Shown here: piece after piece, positions 1 to 8,691 of the stretch | Layout: each line of letters starts with the position of its first letter | How positions within the stretch are numbered: the first letter of the stretch is position 1 | NCBI GenBank assembly: GCA_038231255.1 | Contig: JBBRLR010000009.1 | Location: forward strand, 14,777 to 78,776 | Reading direction: 5' to 3' | Length of the DNA: 64,000 bases | Source: JALYUS01 sp038231255 | GTDB lineage: Bacteria > Chloroflexota > Chloroflexia > Thermomicrobiales > JALYUS01 | The notes under the pieces: model-generated | What the model was told of the DNA's origin: nothing | Seen by the model: only the letters and a program-made list of their open reading frames with translations | Database searches by the model: none | Translations under genes and position numbers: made by a program

Positions 1-1
1 C

Positions 2-1516
2 GAGGGCAATATCGGTGCGGGGTCGCCGTTGGGAAATGTAGGTGGTGTATCGGCCGGGATGCTCGCCGGGGCGCGCATTCTCCTTGCCGATGACAATGCG
101 GACATTCGGGCATATGCGCGGCGGCTCCTGCAGGGCGACTACGTCGTCGAGACGGTCGCCGATGGTGAGGCGGCGCTGGCTGCGGCCCGGGAGCGCCCGC
201 CTGATCTGATCCTCACGGACGTGATGATGCCGAGGCGCGACGGGTTCGCGTTGCTCCGCGCGCTGCGCGCCGATCCGCGCACGCAAGACATCCCGGTGAT
301 CTTCCTTTCCGCCCGGGCCGGCGAGGAATCGGCGATCGAGGGGCTGGCGGCGGGTGCGGACGGCTACCTCGTCAAACCCTTCTCCGCGCGCGAGTTGCAG
401 GCGCGGGTCGCCGCAGCATTGGCGATGGCGCGGCTCCGGCATGAGACAGTGCGCGAGCGCGAGCGCATGTATACCATGCTCCTCCAAGCGCCGGTCGCCA
501 TCGCGGTCTTCCGCGGGCCACAGCACGTCGTCGAGTTCGCCAACCCGCACGTCTGCGAAGTCTGGGGGCGCACGCTCGAGCAGGTGTTCGGCAAGCCGCT
601 CTTCGAGGCGCTACCGGAGGTCGCCGGCCAGGGCCTCGAGGCGCTGCTCGACGGTGTATTCGCGACCGGCACGCCGTTCGTCGGATCTGAACTCCCCGTT
701 GGCCTCGATCGTGCGGGGCGGCGAGACCTCGTCTATTTCAATTTCGTCTACGCGCCGGTCCGCGAGCCGAGTGGGGAGATCCGTGGCGTGATCGTCGTCG
801 CGACGGATGTGACCGAGCAAGTGCAACTGCGCGAGCGGGCGGAGGAGGAGCGTCAACAATTCGTCGCGATGGTGGCGCACGAGCTGCGCAACCCGATCAC
901 GTCGCTGATGGGCTATGCCCAACTGATGAAGCGGCGGGAACGGTACGATGCCAGAGCGATGGAGACGATCATCGCACAGGCACAACGCCTGGAGCGCTTG
1001 ACCGTTGACCTGCGCGAGACGGTACGCGCCCGGCTGGGGGCGCTCGCGATCATGCCCGGTCCGGTGGATGTCCGCTCGCTCGTCCTTGCCGCCATAGAGC
1101 AAGCCCAGGCGACGACGGAGGTGCATACCATCGCCGTCGAAATGCCGGATACGCTCCCGCCCGCCCAATGGGACGCCGACCGCATTGCGCAGGTGCTGGG
1201 CAACCTGCTGCTGAACGCGATCAAGTACGGCGAGGACGGCGAGGTGCGTGTCCGCGTCGCGAACGAGGGAAAGTCGGTGCGCATCGCCATCGCGGACTAC
1301 GGCATCGGAATCCCCACGGAGGCGCTCTCGCACATCTTCGAGCCGTTCTACCGGGCGGAGAACGCGGCCAGCGGCAGTCGGCGTGGGATGGGTCTCGGGC
1401 TGCCGATCAGCAAGGCGCTCGTCGCGGCGCACGGCGGCGAGCTGGCGGTGGAATCTCGCGTCGGCGAGGGCAGCACCTTCACGCTCACACTCCCGTATGA
1501 TGCCCCCGCGCCATGA
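2..1516 (+). CDS. Hybrid response regulator / PAS / sensor histidine kinase, 5'-truncated by window edge
   Basis: Two-component signalling protein. Numbering residues from a TTG at 29: a receiver domain covers about residues 16-133, with acid pocket D21/D22, phospho-acceptor D64, S94 and K116. A PAS domain spans about 145-262. A HisKA dimerisation helix follows with the H-box AHELRNP (phospho-acceptor H284). The ATPase domain has N-box N392/N396, G1 DYGIGI (423-428) and G2 GMGLGL (453-458). The reading frame stays open upstream to base 2, and the receiver begins only about 16 residues after the TTG. The gene therefore probably starts outside the window, as in multi-module kinases where a receiver sits between two kinase modules. 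No membrane segment is seen in the visible part. Its stop lies just before the GT4 gene. The signal sensed is unknown. Confidence 0.85.
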   Translation, partial: EGNIGAGSPLGNVGGVSAGMLAGARILLADDNADIRAYARRLLQGDYVVETVADGEAALAAARERPPDLILTDVMMPRRDGFALLRALRADPRTQDIPVIFLSARAGEESAIEGLAAGADGYLVKPFSARELQARVAAALAMARLRHETVRERERMYTMLLQAPVAIAVFRGPQHVVEFANPHVCEVWGRTLEQVFGKPLFEALPEVAGQGLEALLDGVFATGTPFVGSELPVGLDRAGRRDLVYFNFVYAPVREPSGEIRGVIVVATDVTEQVQLRERAEEERQQFVAMVAHELRNPITSLMGYAQLMKRRERYDARAMETIIAQAQRLERLTVDLRETVRARLGALAIMPGPVDVRSLVLAAIEQAQATTEVHTIAVEMPDTLPPAQWDADRIAQVLGNLLLNAIKYGEDGEVRVRVANEGKSVRIAIADYGIGIPTEALSHIFEPFYRAENAASGSRRGMGLGLPISKALVAAHGGELAVESRVGEGSTFTLTLPYDAPAP

Positions 1517-1559
1517 CACGAAGTCTCCGTTCGCACGCACGAGCAGCCGATTGCCTGCG

Positions 1560-2714
1560 ATGACGACTGGACGATCAATCGGCGTTAATGCGCACCTGCT
1601 CTCCTTCACGCCCGGCTACCGGCGGGCGGGCGTCAGCCAGTACACCGAGCAGATCGTGCGCCACCTGATGGCGACCGTATCCAATTCGGGCGATACACTG
1701 ACGGTCTTTGCGGGGCCGGACGCACCGCCCAACGGATATGTTGCGGATGAGGTCGCGTGGCGCACGAGTCGCCTGCCAACGGGGCACGCGCCGGGCCGCA
1801 TCGTCTGGGAACAGTTTGTCGCGCCGTTTGCCACGGCATGGGCGCATCTCGATGTGCTTCTTTGCCCGGTTAATGTTGTTCCGCTTGCCGGTCGCGTGCC
1901 GTCGGTCGTCACCGTCCACGACCTCGCTTTCCTCGCCCATCCCGAAGCATTCCATGTCACGAAGCGCCGCTATCTCGCGGCGATGACCCGACTTTCAGTC
2001 CATCGCGCGCGGCACGTCATCGCCGTCTCGTCCCACACGCGCGACGATCTCGTACGTCACTTCGGCGTTCGCCCTGAACGCGTGACCGTCGTTCCCAATG
2101 CGGTGGACGCGCGTTTCCAGCCTGCCGACGATGACCACGCGATCACTCGCTTCAAGGCGGAGCACCACCTACCCGACCGCTTCATCCTCTTTGTGGGCAC
2201 GCTCGAACCGCGCAAAAACCTCCGGCGGCTGATTGAAGCATTCGCATCGCTTGCCAACGATGAGACCGAAACAACACTCGTCATCGTTGGCGCATCGGGC
2301 TGGCTGACAAGCGATCTTGCGCCGCTCGTCAGCACACACGGATTAGGCGAGCGCATCACCTTCGCGGGATATGTTTCAGACGACGACCTCCCCCATTGGT
2401 ACCGGGCGGCAACGGTCTTCTGCTATCCATCGCTGTACGAAGGCTTCGGCCTGCCCGTTCTCGAAGCAATGGCGTGCGGAACACCGGTCATCACATCACG
2501 AACGAGCAGCCTCCCCGAACTCACCGGCGATGCGGCCGTGCTGGTTGATCCCACCGATGTGGCGGAACTCGCCCGTGCCCTGAAAACCGTCCTCGCCGAT
2601 GAATCACGGCGTCATACGATGTCTCGAACAGGCCTTGCGCGGGCGAGTGCCTATTCGTGGGAGCGGACGGCAGCGGCCACCTTGGAGGTGATTCGGGACG
2701 CGGCGCGCTACTAA
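1560..2714 (+). CDS. Glycosyltransferase family 4 (GT-B fold)
   Basis: Predicted retaining glycosyltransferase of 384 aa that transfers a sugar from an activated donor. The N-terminal acceptor domain contains VHDLAFL. The C-terminal donor domain has the GT4 hallmark region YEGFGLPVLEAMACGTPV, where the two Glu of the E-x7-E motif would bind the nucleotide sugar. VGTLEPRKNL just before it is typical of the family. I chose the ATG at 1560, which gives the usual start MTTGRSIGVNAHLL. In-frame ATGs at 1497 and 1500 overlap the kinase gene and would add 20 residues unlike the family. There is no strong ribosome binding site for any of them. Acceptor and sugar cannot be read from sequence; a cell-envelope or exopolysaccharide role is likely. 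The gene converges on priA with only 15 bp between. Confidence 0.85.
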   Translation: MTTGRSIGVNAHLLSFTPGYRRAGVSQYTEQIVRHLMATVSNSGDTLTVFAGPDAPPNGYVADEVAWRTSRLPTGHAPGRIVWEQFVAPFATAWAHLDVLLCPVNVVPLAGRVPSVVTVHDLAFLAHPEAFHVTKRRYLAAMTRLSVHRARHVIAVSSHTRDDLVRHFGVRPERVTVVPNAVDARFQPADDDHAITRFKAEHHLPDRFILFVGTLEPRKNLRRLIEAFASLANDETETTLVIVGASGWLTSDLAPLVSTHGLGERITFAGYVSDDDLPHWYRAATVFCYPSLYEGFGLPVLEAMACGTPVITSRTSSLPELTGDAAVLVDPTDVAELARALKTVLADESRRHTMSRTGLARASAYSWERTAAATLEVIRDAARY

Positions 2715-2729
2715 TGCGCGATGCCATCC

Positions 2730-5291
2730 TCAGAGCATGCTCATCGGGTCAACATCAACCGTCCAGCCGTACGGCACGGGAAACGAGCGGAGCAGGGGCG
2801 TGAGGTCTTTGCCTACCGCGACGACTTGCCATAGGAATTCGCCGCGAATTTTGGCAGTAAAGCAGGGAGCAGGGCCGACCAACTCGACATCATCATGGCC
2901 GGAGCGGTACGCCACGCGCGCCAGCGCAAACGCGAGCCGGTCGGCCTCGGCGCGGGCCTTCGCTTCGTCGCGGTGCTTGAATACGAAACGGACGAGATGG
3001 CCATAGGGCGGGAACCCAAGGCGTTGCCGGTTCGGCAGTTCAGATCGCGCGAACAGGGTGTAATCGTGCTGTTGGGCCGCCACTAATGCCGGGTGATCCG
3101 CAGATTGTGTCTGGATGACGACCCGACCGGGCGACCGGCGACCCGCACGCCCCGCAACCTGCGTCACCAGCTGGAAGGTGCGCTCCGCCGCCCGGAAGTC
3201 CGGCAAATGCAGTTGCGTGTCGCCATTGACGACGCCGATCACCGTGACCATCGGTAAGTCGAGACCCTTGGCGACCATCTGCGTGCCGACGAGCACGTCT
3301 ATCTCGCGCGCTTCCATCCGACGGAGGATGCTCTCGTGGCCGCCCTCAGCGCGCAGGCTGTCCTGATCCCAGCGCACGACCCGCGCGCCCGGCAGGAGCC
3401 GCCGCGTCTCATCCTCGACCCGCTGCGTGCCGACGCCGTACGTGCGCACTTCCGACTGGCCGCACTTTGGGCAGCGTACGCTCGGCCGTATTTCGAAGTC
3501 GCAGCGATGGCAGCGGAGCCGCTCGCGGTCGGCGTGATACACGAGCGGCACATCGCACTGCGGGCATGTCGGCACATGGCCGCAGGAGCGGCATTGGCTG
3601 AAGGTCGCCATCCCACGGCGATTAAGGAGCAGGATCGCCTGCTCGTTTCTGGCATGGGCCTGACACAACAACTCCACCAGCGCGCCGCTGAAAACGCCGG
3701 TGTTGCCGTTGCGCCGCTCCTCGCGCATGTCAACGAGTGCGACCGGCGGCAGTTGCAGGGTACCGTCTGTGCCATTCGCGGTCGTCGGTCGCACGCGCTC
3801 CGGCAACGAAAGGTAGCCGATCCGGCCGCGTTTCGCCGCCGCGAAGGTCGTGAGGTCGGGTGTCGCGCTGCCGAGGATGCAGACCGCGCCCGACATCCGC
3901 GCCAGTTCCCGCGCGACATCGCGGGAGTGATAGCGTGGCAGAGCGTCCTGCTTGTACGCCGCGTCATGCTCCTCGTCCAGGACGATGCAGCCGATCTTCT
4001 CGATGGGCGCGAAGAGCGCCGAGCGCGGTCCTATGGCGATCGTTGCCTCGCCGCGCCGCAGCCGTTCCCAGTTCGCAAACCGCTCGGGATCCTTCAAGCC
4101 GCTGTGCAGCAATGCCACCTGGCCGGGAAAACGGGCGAGAATTCGCTTGACCATCTGCGTCGCCAAGGCGATTTCCGGGACGCAGACAATCGCGCCCTTG
4201 CCCGCCCGCATACTCGCCGCCACCGCACGGAGATAAATCTCCGTCTTACCGCTGCCAGTTACGCCATGCAGGAGGAAGGTTGTGCCCGCTGCGTCGCGCA
4301 TCGCCTCTGCGACCCGATCCCACGCCACTTGCTGCGCGCCCGTCAAGACCGGCGCGGGCATGCTCCCACCGTCCGGGGGAGCGGGCAGATTCGCCACTGT
4401 GCCCATCTCGACCAGCCCCCGCTCTTGCAGTCGTTTGAGCAGTGGCGCGCTGAGGCCCGTATCCGTGCGGAAGGTCGCGACCGTTACCGCACCGGGCGGG
4501 AGGTGCGACGCCGTGGTCGTTTCGAGGCGCGCGCGACGGCGGAGGTAGTCGAGCGCGGTCTGCTGCTTCGGCGCGGTCAGCGGCGCCTCAAACTCCAGAC
4601 CGAGGATCGCCCGCACGTATGGCACGCGCTTGCGCGTCGGCAGGCGATCCTGCTTGATCCGCGCATCCATCGCAACCAGCCCACGCTTCCGCAATGCCGC
4701 GAGCACCGAGGTCAGCGCACCACCGAGCGCGGCGCGCAGTTCGGTGAGGCTCGCACCCGTATCATCGCTGTGCGTTTCGAGCATTTCGACGATCTGCCGC
4801 TGCGTCGGTGTGAGCAGCGTATGATCCGCCCGGCGCCCGGCGTCGGTCAGGCGATACGTCTCGATCACCCGCCGCTCGACACCGGGCGGCATCATCAGCG
4901 ACGCGGCATGAAAGAGCGAGCAGCAATACCGCTCGCTGATCCACGTCGCGAGATTCAACTGGCGCGTCGTCAGGCAGAAGGTCGGCTCGACGACGGCATG
5001 GATCGGCCGAATCTCCGGCCCAGCCGCCTCCTGGCCGAGTTCGACGACGATGCCCAGCACGACTTTCTCGCGTAGCGGTACCCAGACGAGTTGGCCGTTC
5101 GCCACCGTACCACGCAACTCGGGCGGGATCGCGTACGTCCATTCCGTCCAGTATTCGGGGATGATCGCGTGAACGCTGACGGACGCGACAGTAAAGACCG
5201 CTTCGGCGACCGCGTACGACTGCGCGCCGTCCAACGCGGCGTCCCCTTCAGTGACGGCGCTCGCGCGCTCGATGACCCCCCGCTCGCTCAA
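2730..5291 (-). CDS. priA: Primosomal protein N' (replication restart helicase PriA)
   Basis: Superfamily 2 DNA helicase that reloads the replisome at stalled forks. The 853-aa protein has an N-terminal DNA-binding region (about 35-140), Walker A GVTGSGKT (343-350), Walker B DEEH (439-442), and a helicase C-terminal domain ending in GRAGRRSPG. Zinc-binding cysteine pairs are inserted in the helicase: CRSCGHVPTCPQC followed by CHRC and CPKC. The start is a TTG preceded at 6 nt by GGGAGAGGG. No ATG is available near the N-terminus. About 35 residues lie before the conserved region, so a slightly later GTG is possible. A TATACT box and an inverted repeat lie immediately upstream. No other primosome gene is adjacent. 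Confidence 0.93.
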   Translation of the reverse strand: MSERGVIERASAVTEGDAALDGAQSYAVAEAVFTVASVSVHAIIPEYWTEWTYAIPPELRGTVANGQLVWVPLREKVVLGIVVELGQEAAGPEIRPIHAVVEPTFCLTTRQLNLATWISERYCCSLFHAASLMMPPGVERRVIETYRLTDAGRRADHTLLTPTQRQIVEMLETHSDDTGASLTELRAALGGALTSVLAALRKRGLVAMDARIKQDRLPTRKRVPYVRAILGLEFEAPLTAPKQQTALDYLRRRARLETTTASHLPPGAVTVATFRTDTGLSAPLLKRLQERGLVEMGTVANLPAPPDGGSMPAPVLTGAQQVAWDRVAEAMRDAAGTTFLLHGVTGSGKTEIYLRAVAASMRAGKGAIVCVPEIALATQMVKRILARFPGQVALLHSGLKDPERFANWERLRRGEATIAIGPRSALFAPIEKIGCIVLDEEHDAAYKQDALPRYHSRDVARELARMSGAVCILGSATPDLTTFAAAKRGRIGYLSLPERVRPTTANGTDGTLQLPPVALVDMREERRNGNTGVFSGALVELLCQAHARNEQAILLLNRRGMATFSQCRSCGHVPTCPQCDVPLVYHADRERLRCHRCDFEIRPSVRCPKCGQSEVRTYGVGTQRVEDETRRLLPGARVVRWDQDSLRAEGGHESILRRMEAREIDVLVGTQMVAKGLDLPMVTVIGVVNGDTQLHLPDFRAAERTFQLVTQVAGRAGRRSPGRVVIQTQSADHPALVAAQQHDYTLFARSELPNRQRLGFPPYGHLVRFVFKHRDEAKARAEADRLAFALARVAYRSGHDDVELVGPAPCFTAKIRGEFLWQVVAVGKDLTPLLRSFPVPYGWTVDVDPMSML

Positions 5292-5299
5292 AAAAGACC

Positions 5300-5331
5300 C
5301 TCTCCCTGTACGTTCACGCGCGCAGGGAGAG
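5300..5331. promoter_or_regulatory. Inverted repeat overlapping the priA promoter region
   Basis: CTCTCCCTG (5300-5308) and CAGGGAGAG (5323-5331) are perfect 9-bp inverted arms separated by 14 bp. On the minus strand a TATACT -10-like hexamer occupies 5335-5330, touching one arm. The other arm contains the priA ribosome binding site. With a start point near 5323 the RNA would lack most of the outer arm, so an operator for a dimeric regulator fits better than an RNA hairpin. This is inference; no regulator is identified. Confidence 0.35.
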
Positions 5332-5362
5332 TATAGGCGGTTACGACGGTGTGCGCCAGTCA

Positions 5363-5376
5363 GGGAACCTCACCCC
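5363..5376. repeat. 14-bp GGGAACCTCACCCC repeat, exact inverted partner of 7073-7086
   Basis: GGGAACCTCACCCC lies just beyond the stop codon of the ThDP enzyme gene. Its exact reverse complement is at 7073-7086, beyond the gene's promoter, so the gene is bracketed by inverted copies. The motif is the outer part of the CCTCACCC palindrome family seen at 25104, 38166 and 41241. Confidence 0.6.
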
Positions 5377-5377
5377 G

Positions 5378-6985
5378 TTACGCGGGCGAACCGGGCGATG
5401 CGATCGGCGTGTCAATGATCGTCGGGCCACGCCGCTTCTGCGCGTCGCGGATCGCGGCTGCCAGCGCGTCGGCGCTCTCGGCGCGGACGCCGGGGATGCC
5501 GTAGGCGTCGGCGAGTTTGACGTAGTCCGGGTTGACGAGATCAACGCCAACGTAGCGCCCGGATTTGTCCATCCCGCGCTTGACCGCCGTGTAGGTGCTG
5601 TCGTTGAAGATGACGATGGGCAGCGTCACGTCGTGCTGGATCGCGACGGCCAGTTCCTCCATCGTGAACTGGTAGCCGCCATCTCCGACGACCGCCACCA
5701 CCTCGCGGTCGGGCGCGCCGATTTTCGCGCCAATCGCGGCCGGCACGCTAAAGCCGAGCGTCCCGTACCCGTGCGGCGTCAGGTACGTGCGTGACCCGTA
5801 GGCAGGGAAGTATTGATGGCTCATGTACGAGAGCGTGGTCATATCGTGGGTGATAATCCCGTCGCGCGGGAGCGCCGCACGGAGGGCGTCAATGTAGTCC
5901 TTGTACGTTGCATCGCGTGGCGACACCGCCGCTGTCCGACGTTGCGCGAGGTCGTCGCGCGTCCACCGCTCCGCCGGGCCGCCATCGGCGCGCACCGCAT
6001 CGAGCAGCATCTCGACGGCGAGCCGCGCGTCGCCCTGAACTTTCACCTCGGCGGGATAGTTGCGGCCGAGTTCCAGCGGGTCAATATCTATGTGGATGAT
6101 CCGCTTCGGCAGTGGCAGTGTCCAATGATTCGTGCTTTGCGCGCCGAGTTTGCTGCCGACGACGATGCACACGTCGCTTTCGCGCAGCACTCCTTCGACC
6201 GCATCGCTCCAACCATAAAAGGCAATACCCATCGCGAGCGGGTGATCCTCCGGGATCGCCCCCTTACCCGGTGTCGAGGTGATGACCGGCGCGTCGAGCG
6301 CCTCCGCCAGTTCGGTCAGGACGCCGTCAACGCCACTCTGCACCGCGCCGCCGCCCGCGTAGATCGCTACCTTGTGCGCGGACTGAATCACCGTGATCGC
6401 CGCGTCAATCGCCTCCTGCGAGGGGCGACGCCGAATCCCCTCCGGCGAGGCAGTGACTTCGACCTCCGCCTCTTCCGCCAGCACGTCAATCGGCACCTGC
6501 ACATGCGTCGGGCGCGGTCGGCCCGTGCGCATCTGCCGGAGCGCCTCATTGATCGCCCACGGGATGTCGGCGACATCATTGACCTGCGTGTTCCACTTCG
6601 TCAGATGGCGCATCAGGCCGAGCTGGTCATTCATGTCGTGGAGATTGCCGCGCATCCGACCGGCGTTTTCGCGCTCGACTTCGGCGCTGATAATCAGTAC
6701 CGGCGACGAGTCGGCATACGCTTGCCCGACCGGCGTGCTGACATTGGTCAGGCCCGGCCCGGTGATGATGACCGCGACACCCGGCTTACCCGTCGCGCGC
6801 GCATAGCCGTCGGCCATGAACCCCGCGCCCTGCTCGTGTCGCGTCAGGATATGGCGGATACGGCTGTCGTATAGCGCGTCGTAAATATCGAGCGTATGCA
6901 CACCGGGGATGCCGAACACCGTGTCCACGCCATTCGCTTCGAGCGTCGCAACAACCGCGTGCCCGCCCTTCATCCGCTGCCCCAT
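5378..6985 (-). CDS. Thiamine-diphosphate-dependent enzyme, acetolactate synthase / 2-oxoacid decarboxylase superfamily
   Basis: A 535-aa enzyme with the three-domain ThDP layout. The N-terminal PYR domain carries the activating Glu (E51, in RHEQGAGFMADGYAR). A central domain follows, then a C-terminal PP domain with GDGGYQFTMEE...NDSTY, the Mg/ThDP motif GDG-x(about 27)-N. The opening FGIPGVHTLDIYDAL resembles 5-guanidino-2-oxopentanoate decarboxylases and other unclassified ALS-like proteins more than biosynthetic IlvB. No small subunit (ilvN) or ilvC is adjacent. The substrate is therefore uncertain: 2-oxoacid decarboxylase or synthase. Start: TTGGAGGTGA precedes the ATG at 6985 with good spacing; the next ATG at 6973 is also possible. 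The gene is monocistronic and flanked by inverted 14-bp repeats. Confidence 0.85.
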   Translation of the reverse strand: MGQRMKGGHAVVATLEANGVDTVFGIPGVHTLDIYDALYDSRIRHILTRHEQGAGFMADGYARATGKPGVAVIITGPGLTNVSTPVGQAYADSSPVLIISAEVERENAGRMRGNLHDMNDQLGLMRHLTKWNTQVNDVADIPWAINEALRQMRTGRPRPTHVQVPIDVLAEEAEVEVTASPEGIRRRPSQEAIDAAITVIQSAHKVAIYAGGGAVQSGVDGVLTELAEALDAPVITSTPGKGAIPEDHPLAMGIAFYGWSDAVEGVLRESDVCIVVGSKLGAQSTNHWTLPLPKRIIHIDIDPLELGRNYPAEVKVQGDARLAVEMLLDAVRADGGPAERWTRDDLAQRRTAAVSPRDATYKDYIDALRAALPRDGIITHDMTTLSYMSHQYFPAYGSRTYLTPHGYGTLGFSVPAAIGAKIGAPDREVVAVVGDGGYQFTMEELAVAIQHDVTLPIVIFNDSTYTAVKRGMDKSGRYVGVDLVNPDYVKLADAYGIPGVRAESADALAAAIRDAQKRRGPTIIDTPIASPGSPA

Positions 6986-7031
6986 CCCATTCACCTCCAA
7001 CGATTCGCACGCCTACACGATCAGAGGCCGT

Positions 7032-7040
7032 AGTATAGCA
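7032..7040 (-). promoter_or_regulatory. Extended -10 promoter for the ThDP enzyme gene
   Basis: On the minus strand this reads TGCTATACT, an extended -10 (TGn plus TATACT), about 47 bp before the ATG at 6985. No good -35 is seen, which extended -10 promoters tolerate. Confidence 0.45.
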
Positions 7041-7072
7041 CGCAGTCAGGCGTCGAAGCCTGAGATATATCG

Positions 7073-7086
7073 GGGGTGAGGTTCCC
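7073..7086. repeat. 14-bp GGGGTGAGGTTCCC repeat, inverted partner of 5363-5376
   Basis: Exact reverse complement of 5363-5376. It sits in the short spacer between the HD-GYP gene stop and the ThDP enzyme promoter. Confidence 0.6.
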
Positions 7087-7092
7087 CGCGTC

Positions 7093-8427
7093 TCAGGCGA
7101 CTGTTGTCGGGATGGACGAGCGCGCGGGGGCGAGGAGCTCCACCGATTCGGGGCTGCGCTGTCGTTCGATAGCGCGAACGAAGGCGTCTACGATCACGGG
7201 ATCGAAGTGCGTGCCCTTGCAGTCGAGTAATTCCTCTTTCGCCTCGCGGACACTGCGGGCGCGGGCATACGGGCGGTCGGAAGTCATCACGTCGTACGAA
7301 TCGGCCACCGCGACGATGCGCGCGCCAAGCGGGATGTCCTCCCCGGCAATGCCATCAGGGTAGCCCTTGCCATCGTATCGCTCGTGGTGATAACGCACGA
7401 CACCGAGGCTGTCTTTGTAGATCGAAAGCTCGCGCAGGATTTCATCTCCGGCGGCTGGATGTTGACGCATCAGCCAGTATTCGCCTTCGTCCAGACGACC
7501 GGGCTTCAATAGCACAGCATCGGGGATCGCGATCTTGCCGAGATCGTGGACGCGCGCCGCGAGGACAATTGCCTCGGCTTCCGCGAAGCGGATCGTGCCG
7601 AGTTCGTCAATGATCTGCTGCGTATACTTCGCCACACGCTCGGAATGCTGCGCGGTAGTCACATCGCGACGGTCTACCGTGTCCGCGAGCGCCTCGATGG
7701 TCCGTTGAATCTGCAATAGTATTTCACGATGACCACGCATCGCGATGTACGGCCCCAACAGCGGGATGAGGGCGATAAAAACCGCCAGCGGACTGAGTTC
7801 GCGCACCGTGGTCAGAAGCAACCCGATGGGCGGCAAGGTGATATTTTGCAACAGTTGGCCGCGACTGTTTGCGAGGAAAACCGTGATGGGCGACTTGCTG
7901 ATCGCGATACCGATCATAAGCGAAACCAGGATATTGTTAATCACCAGATAGATGAGCGACGCGAACAGAGCGACGACTGCTGTCTTGGTCGTCGCCAACG
8001 GAATGCCGGTCATATCGCCGACGAACATTCGATAGATGATTCCAGTAATTCCTGTCGTGGCGATCATTTGAGCAACGTTGAAACTCAGTTTCTGAAACTG
8101 TCGCCGCGCGAACAATTCAGCGATGAGCGTACTGATCCCCGCAACGACGATACCCGCGACGGCACCATAGCCGATCGTTGTCGCAACGAAAGCGGCACCA
8201 CCCACACTAAATATCAAGTTGAACTTCATCTGAGGAACAGCAATCTCCATGAGATCGAGTAGCGTAACGGCGAGGAACATCACTACGATGATAACGAAGT
8301 CCACGACCCGCAAAGGACGGAAACTTCCCGCAGAAGCCTGAGCCATCGCTTCTATTGTCGTCAAAACAGCAAGACAAACAACGGCAACAACCGCCATATT
8401 TGTCGCTGTCTGCCGATTTCCTATCAT
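7093..8427 (-). CDS. Membrane-anchored HD-GYP domain phosphodiesterase
   Basis: Predicted 444-aa membrane protein. The N-terminal half (about residues 10-235) has several hydrophobic helices resembling an MASE-type membrane sensor. The C-terminal half is an HD-GYP domain with HSERVAKYT, the metal pair HDLGK, HHERYDGKGYPDG and the DSYDVMTSDRPY segment. HD-GYP proteins hydrolyse cyclic di-GMP (or other cyclic dinucleotides) at a di- or tri-iron centre. Here the GYP motif reads GYP, intact. I chose the ATG at 8427, preceded by GGAGGG at 9 nt. The open frame extends 55 codons further upstream but would begin inside the AT-rich leader. No diguanylate cyclase lies nearby. A canonical c-di-GMP riboswitch was looked for upstream and not found. 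Confidence 0.85.
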   Translation of the reverse strand: MIGNRQTATNMAVVAVVCLAVLTTIEAMAQASAGSFRPLRVVDFVIIVVMFLAVTLLDLMEIAVPQMKFNLIFSVGGAAFVATTIGYGAVAGIVVAGISTLIAELFARRQFQKLSFNVAQMIATTGITGIIYRMFVGDMTGIPLATTKTAVVALFASLIYLVINNILVSLMIGIAISKSPITVFLANSRGQLLQNITLPPIGLLLTTVRELSPLAVFIALIPLLGPYIAMRGHREILLQIQRTIEALADTVDRRDVTTAQHSERVAKYTQQIIDELGTIRFAEAEAIVLAARVHDLGKIAIPDAVLLKPGRLDEGEYWLMRQHPAAGDEILRELSIYKDSLGVVRYHHERYDGKGYPDGIAGEDIPLGARIVAVADSYDVMTSDRPYARARSVREAKEELLDCKGTHFDPVIVDAFVRAIERQRSPESVELLAPARSSIPTTVA

Positions 8428-8606
8428 CGTTGCTCGCCCTCCGTCAATGAGGAGTAGAGAAAAATAAAGACCTTTCGCACAGTATAACGCACGTACGACC
8501 AGAATGTTACTTTGCACTACAAGGGAATTTCGGACTGAAGACATCACGTTCAGCAACATGTCTAAATGCTTCGCGATAGCTCTATTATGCAAACCGCTCT
8601 TCGGGC

Positions 8607-8643
8607 AAAAAAAACCGCCCAGCGGGTTTCCCCACTGAGCGGC
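8607..8643 (-). terminator. Strong intrinsic terminator after the nine-codon frame
   Basis: The minus-strand RNA folds as CCGCUCAGUGGG-GAAA-CCCGCUGGGCGG followed by eight U. That is 12 continuous pairs (two G-U) capped by a GNRA tetraloop. On the plus strand the two G-U pairs become C-A mismatches and the U-run is absent, so the signal is specific to minus-strand transcription. It lies upstream of the HD-GYP gene and so ends an independent upstream transcript. Confidence 0.85.
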
Positions 8644-8661
8644 ATATTCGTTACTTGGGAT

Positions 8662-8691
8662 CTAGCCCCACTTCGCGTCGGTCCACTTCAT
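8662..8691 (-). CDS. Candidate nine-codon peptide gene MKWTDAKWG
   Basis: The frame ATG AAG TGG ACC GAC GCG AAG TGG GGC TAG encodes MKWTDAKWG. It is preceded by AAGGAG exactly 7 nt before the ATG, one of the best ribosome binding sites in the window. About 19 nt after its stop begins a 12-bp GAAA-capped terminator with a U8 run. The peptide has two Lys-Trp pairs. It could be a free micropeptide or signal, a tryptophan-sensing leader peptide, or a chance frame in an ncRNA. No tryptophan gene, peptide exporter, protease or radical SAM enzyme is next to it. The next gene downstream beyond the terminator is the HD-GYP gene. Confidence 0.4.
   Translation of the reverse strand: MKWTDAKWG

Noticed and set aside
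3336..5075. A 579-codon open frame antisense to priA
   Set aside because: Composition (Arg/Ala/His) and phase are those of a shadow of the priA reading frame; no domain or ribosome binding site.
8607..8691. A trp-type attenuator controlling the HD-GYP gene
   Set aside because: Only two non-adjacent Trp codons, no clear alternative antiterminator stem, and the downstream gene is not a tryptophan gene. Kept only as one of several options for the nine-codon frame.
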